Source of the DNA: Myxococcales bacterium
GTDB taxonomy: Bacteria; Myxococcota; Polyangia; Polyangiales; Polyangiaceae
Length of the DNA stretch: 42,922 bases
Direction: 5' to 3'
Assembly: GCA_003151595.1 (NCBI GenBank)
Contig: PLXW01000183.1
Location: forward strand, 565-43,486
The notes under the pieces are model-generated. The model was not told the DNA's origin. It worked only from the letters and a program-made list of their open reading frames with translations, and ran no database searches. This document shows, in pieces, positions 41,770 through 42,922 of this stretch (within the stretch, counting starts at the first letter, position 1; every line of letters starts with the position of its first letter). Position numbers and translations under genes: made by a program.

Positions 41770-42921
41770 CTACGGCGCGTCGATCGTCCTCGTGTCTCCG
41801 TCGCCGCTGAGCGTCGTCTTCGTCGCGCGCGCGTACGCCGTCGCCTCCGAGAAGACGCGGAGGAAGTTCTCGCCGAGGAGCTTCTTCACGTCGTCGTCGG
41901 ACCAGCCTCGCTTCAGGAGCTCGAGGGTGATCTTCGGCAGATCGTCGAGCCCTTCCATCCCCACCGGGTACGCCGGCGCGCCGTCGAAGTCGCTCCCCAG
42001 GCCGACGTGATCGACGCCGGCCACCTTGGCCACGTGCTCGAGGTGATCGACGAGGATCGAGAGCGGCACGTTCGGAATCTCCCCGAAGCCCATCTTCGCC
42101 AGCGCCGCGCGCAGCTCGGCGTCGGGCGCGTGCCTGGCCAGCAGCGCCTGGACGTCCTTGCCGTGCTTCTTCATGAACGCGCCCATCGACGCGGCGAACT
42201 TCGGATCGAGGAACGCGGAGAAGAAGTTCACCATCACGACGCCGCCGTTCTTTGCCACCGCGCGCAGCTCGTCGTCGGTCATGTTCCGCGGCATGTCGCA
42301 CAGCGCGCGCGCGCTGGAGTGGGACGCAATGACGGGCGCCTTCGCGACGCGCATCACGTCGTCGAACGTCTCGTCGCTCACGTGCGAGACGTCGACGAGC
42401 ATGCCGATGCGCTGCATCTCGCGCACGACCTCCTCGCCGAACGGTGAGAGCCCGTGGTGCGTCGGCTTGGGAGGGGGGCCGGCGAACCCGGAGGAGTCGG
42501 CCCAGTCGTTGTTCTCGGTGTGTGTGAGCGTCATGTACCGGACGCCGAGCCGATGGAACTCGCGCAGCGCGAAGAGCGAGTTCTCGATCGCGTGTCCCCC
42601 CTCGATGCCCAGGAGCACCGCGATCTTCCCGTCCTGCTTCGCGCGCCGGATCTCGTCGGCCGTCGTCGCCAGGACGAGCGCGTCGGGGTGGCGCTCGATC
42701 TGCTGGTAGCTGATGTCGATCATGTCGAGCGCGCGCCGCGCCGCGCCTCCCACGTGGGAGGAGGGGTGGTCGTAGTAGTGCTCGTCGACGAAGATGGAGA
42801 AGAACTCGCCGGTGACGCCGCCGGCGCGCATCTTCGCGAGATCGGTCGCCGCGGGGCCGTCAGGCTTCGCGAGGTCGAAGCCCTCGTCGAGGATGCGGGA
42901 CGTGATGTCGTCGTGGGTGTC
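41770..42921 (-). CDS. Membrane-dipeptidase-family (M19) metallopeptidase, 5' end missing
   Basis: Peptidase family M19 (renal dipeptidase) hydrolyses dipeptides with a binuclear zinc centre. The frame runs off the right edge; upstream of the ATG at 42831 it still encodes DTHDDITSRIL, the N-terminal HxD metal motif, so 42831 is not the start. Other visible family parts: VLLGIEGGHAIENSLFALRE, MTLTHTENNDWADSSG, the SHSSARALCDMPRNMTDDEL block with a metal His, and VGLGSDFDGAPAYPVG. At least 384 residues are present. A signal peptide, usual for outer or periplasmic members, would lie outside the window. It is convergent with the DUF2515 gene with no gap. Confidence 0.92.
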   Translation of the reverse strand, partial: DTHDDITSRILDEGFDLAKPDGPAATDLAKMRAGGVTGEFFSIFVDEHYYDHPSSHVGGAARRALDMIDISYQQIERHPDALVLATTADEIRRAKQDGKIAVLLGIEGGHAIENSLFALREFHRLGVRYMTLTHTENNDWADSSGFAGPPPKPTHHGLSPFGEEVVREMQRIGMLVDVSHVSDETFDDVMRVAKAPVIASHSSARALCDMPRNMTDDELRAVAKNGGVVMVNFFSAFLDPKFAASMGAFMKKHGKDVQALLARHAPDAELRAALAKMGFGEIPNVPLSILVDHLEHVAKVAGVDHVGLGSDFDGAPAYPVGMEGLDDLPKITLELLKRGWSDDDVKKLLGENFLRVFSEATAYARATKTTLSGDGDTRTIDAP

Positions 42922-42922
42922 G

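Overview
The window looks like a chromosomal segment from a high-GC Myxococcota bacterium, most likely of the Polyangia/Sorangineae type. This rests on visible features: strongly GC-biased third codon positions; a Ser/Thr kinase fused to a cyclase-like domain, an AAA ATPase and a long repeat region; a second kinase ending in a membrane anchor; a PATAN (DUF4388) plus HD-GYP signalling protein; many lipoproteins with Asp/Gly/Ser-rich linkers; and many coding but unrecognised genes. I see no rRNA, tRNA, phage, insertion sequence or CRISPR array. The species is inference.

Layout. 1-4.3 kb: 3' part of a cardiolipin-synthase-like PLD enzyme, PlsC, an orphan ThiS, an AlaX-type tRNA editing protein and an unknown low-complexity protein. 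4.3-7.1 kb: a membrane-anchored kinase divergent from a DUF4337 membrane protein. 7.1-10.1 kb: a strong terminator, a structured leader and sucA (2-oxoglutarate dehydrogenase E1) without sucB. 10.1-13 kb: two Asp-rich beta-propeller-like lipoproteins and a small ORF. 13.1-19.8 kb: rlmE overlapping the giant kinase/ATPase gene, then a repetitive palindrome and a convergent MshEN/HD-GYP/pseudo-receiver/PATAN protein. 19.8-23.1 kb: udk, a threonine-dehydratase-like gene and a Coq4-like gene on the minus strand, divergent from a TetR regulator across a clear operator. 23.06-24.6 kb: a repeat-rich compositionally distinct leader, an XRE-type regulator and a possible myxobacterial family protein. 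24.6-29.6 kb: a minus-strand haem operon (unknown, HemX/CcsA-like, HemA, HemC, then a secreted hydrolase) divergent from an unknown gene. 29.7-35.5 kb: a ferredoxin-reductase-like enzyme, an overlapping CpoB-like/LysM envelope pair, and PssA with a TPR/HEAT protein. 35.5-39.9 kb: a TrkA-type K+ channel, a TIGR01777 epimerase and a KimA-like K+/amino acid permease. 39.9-42.9 kb: a lipoprotein, a DUF2515 protein and a truncated M19 dipeptidase.

Most of the window is housekeeping (phospholipid, haem, TCA, RNA modification) mixed with lineage-specific signalling. The strongest candidates for undescribed biology are the TetR/Coq4-like control region with an 11-bp-arm dyad over a promoter; the in-frame repeat block before the XRE gene; the kinase with a degenerate cyclase domain; the HD-GYP protein whose receiver has Glu at the phosphoacceptor position; and the structured sucA leader. 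No complete defence or biosynthetic cluster is visible.
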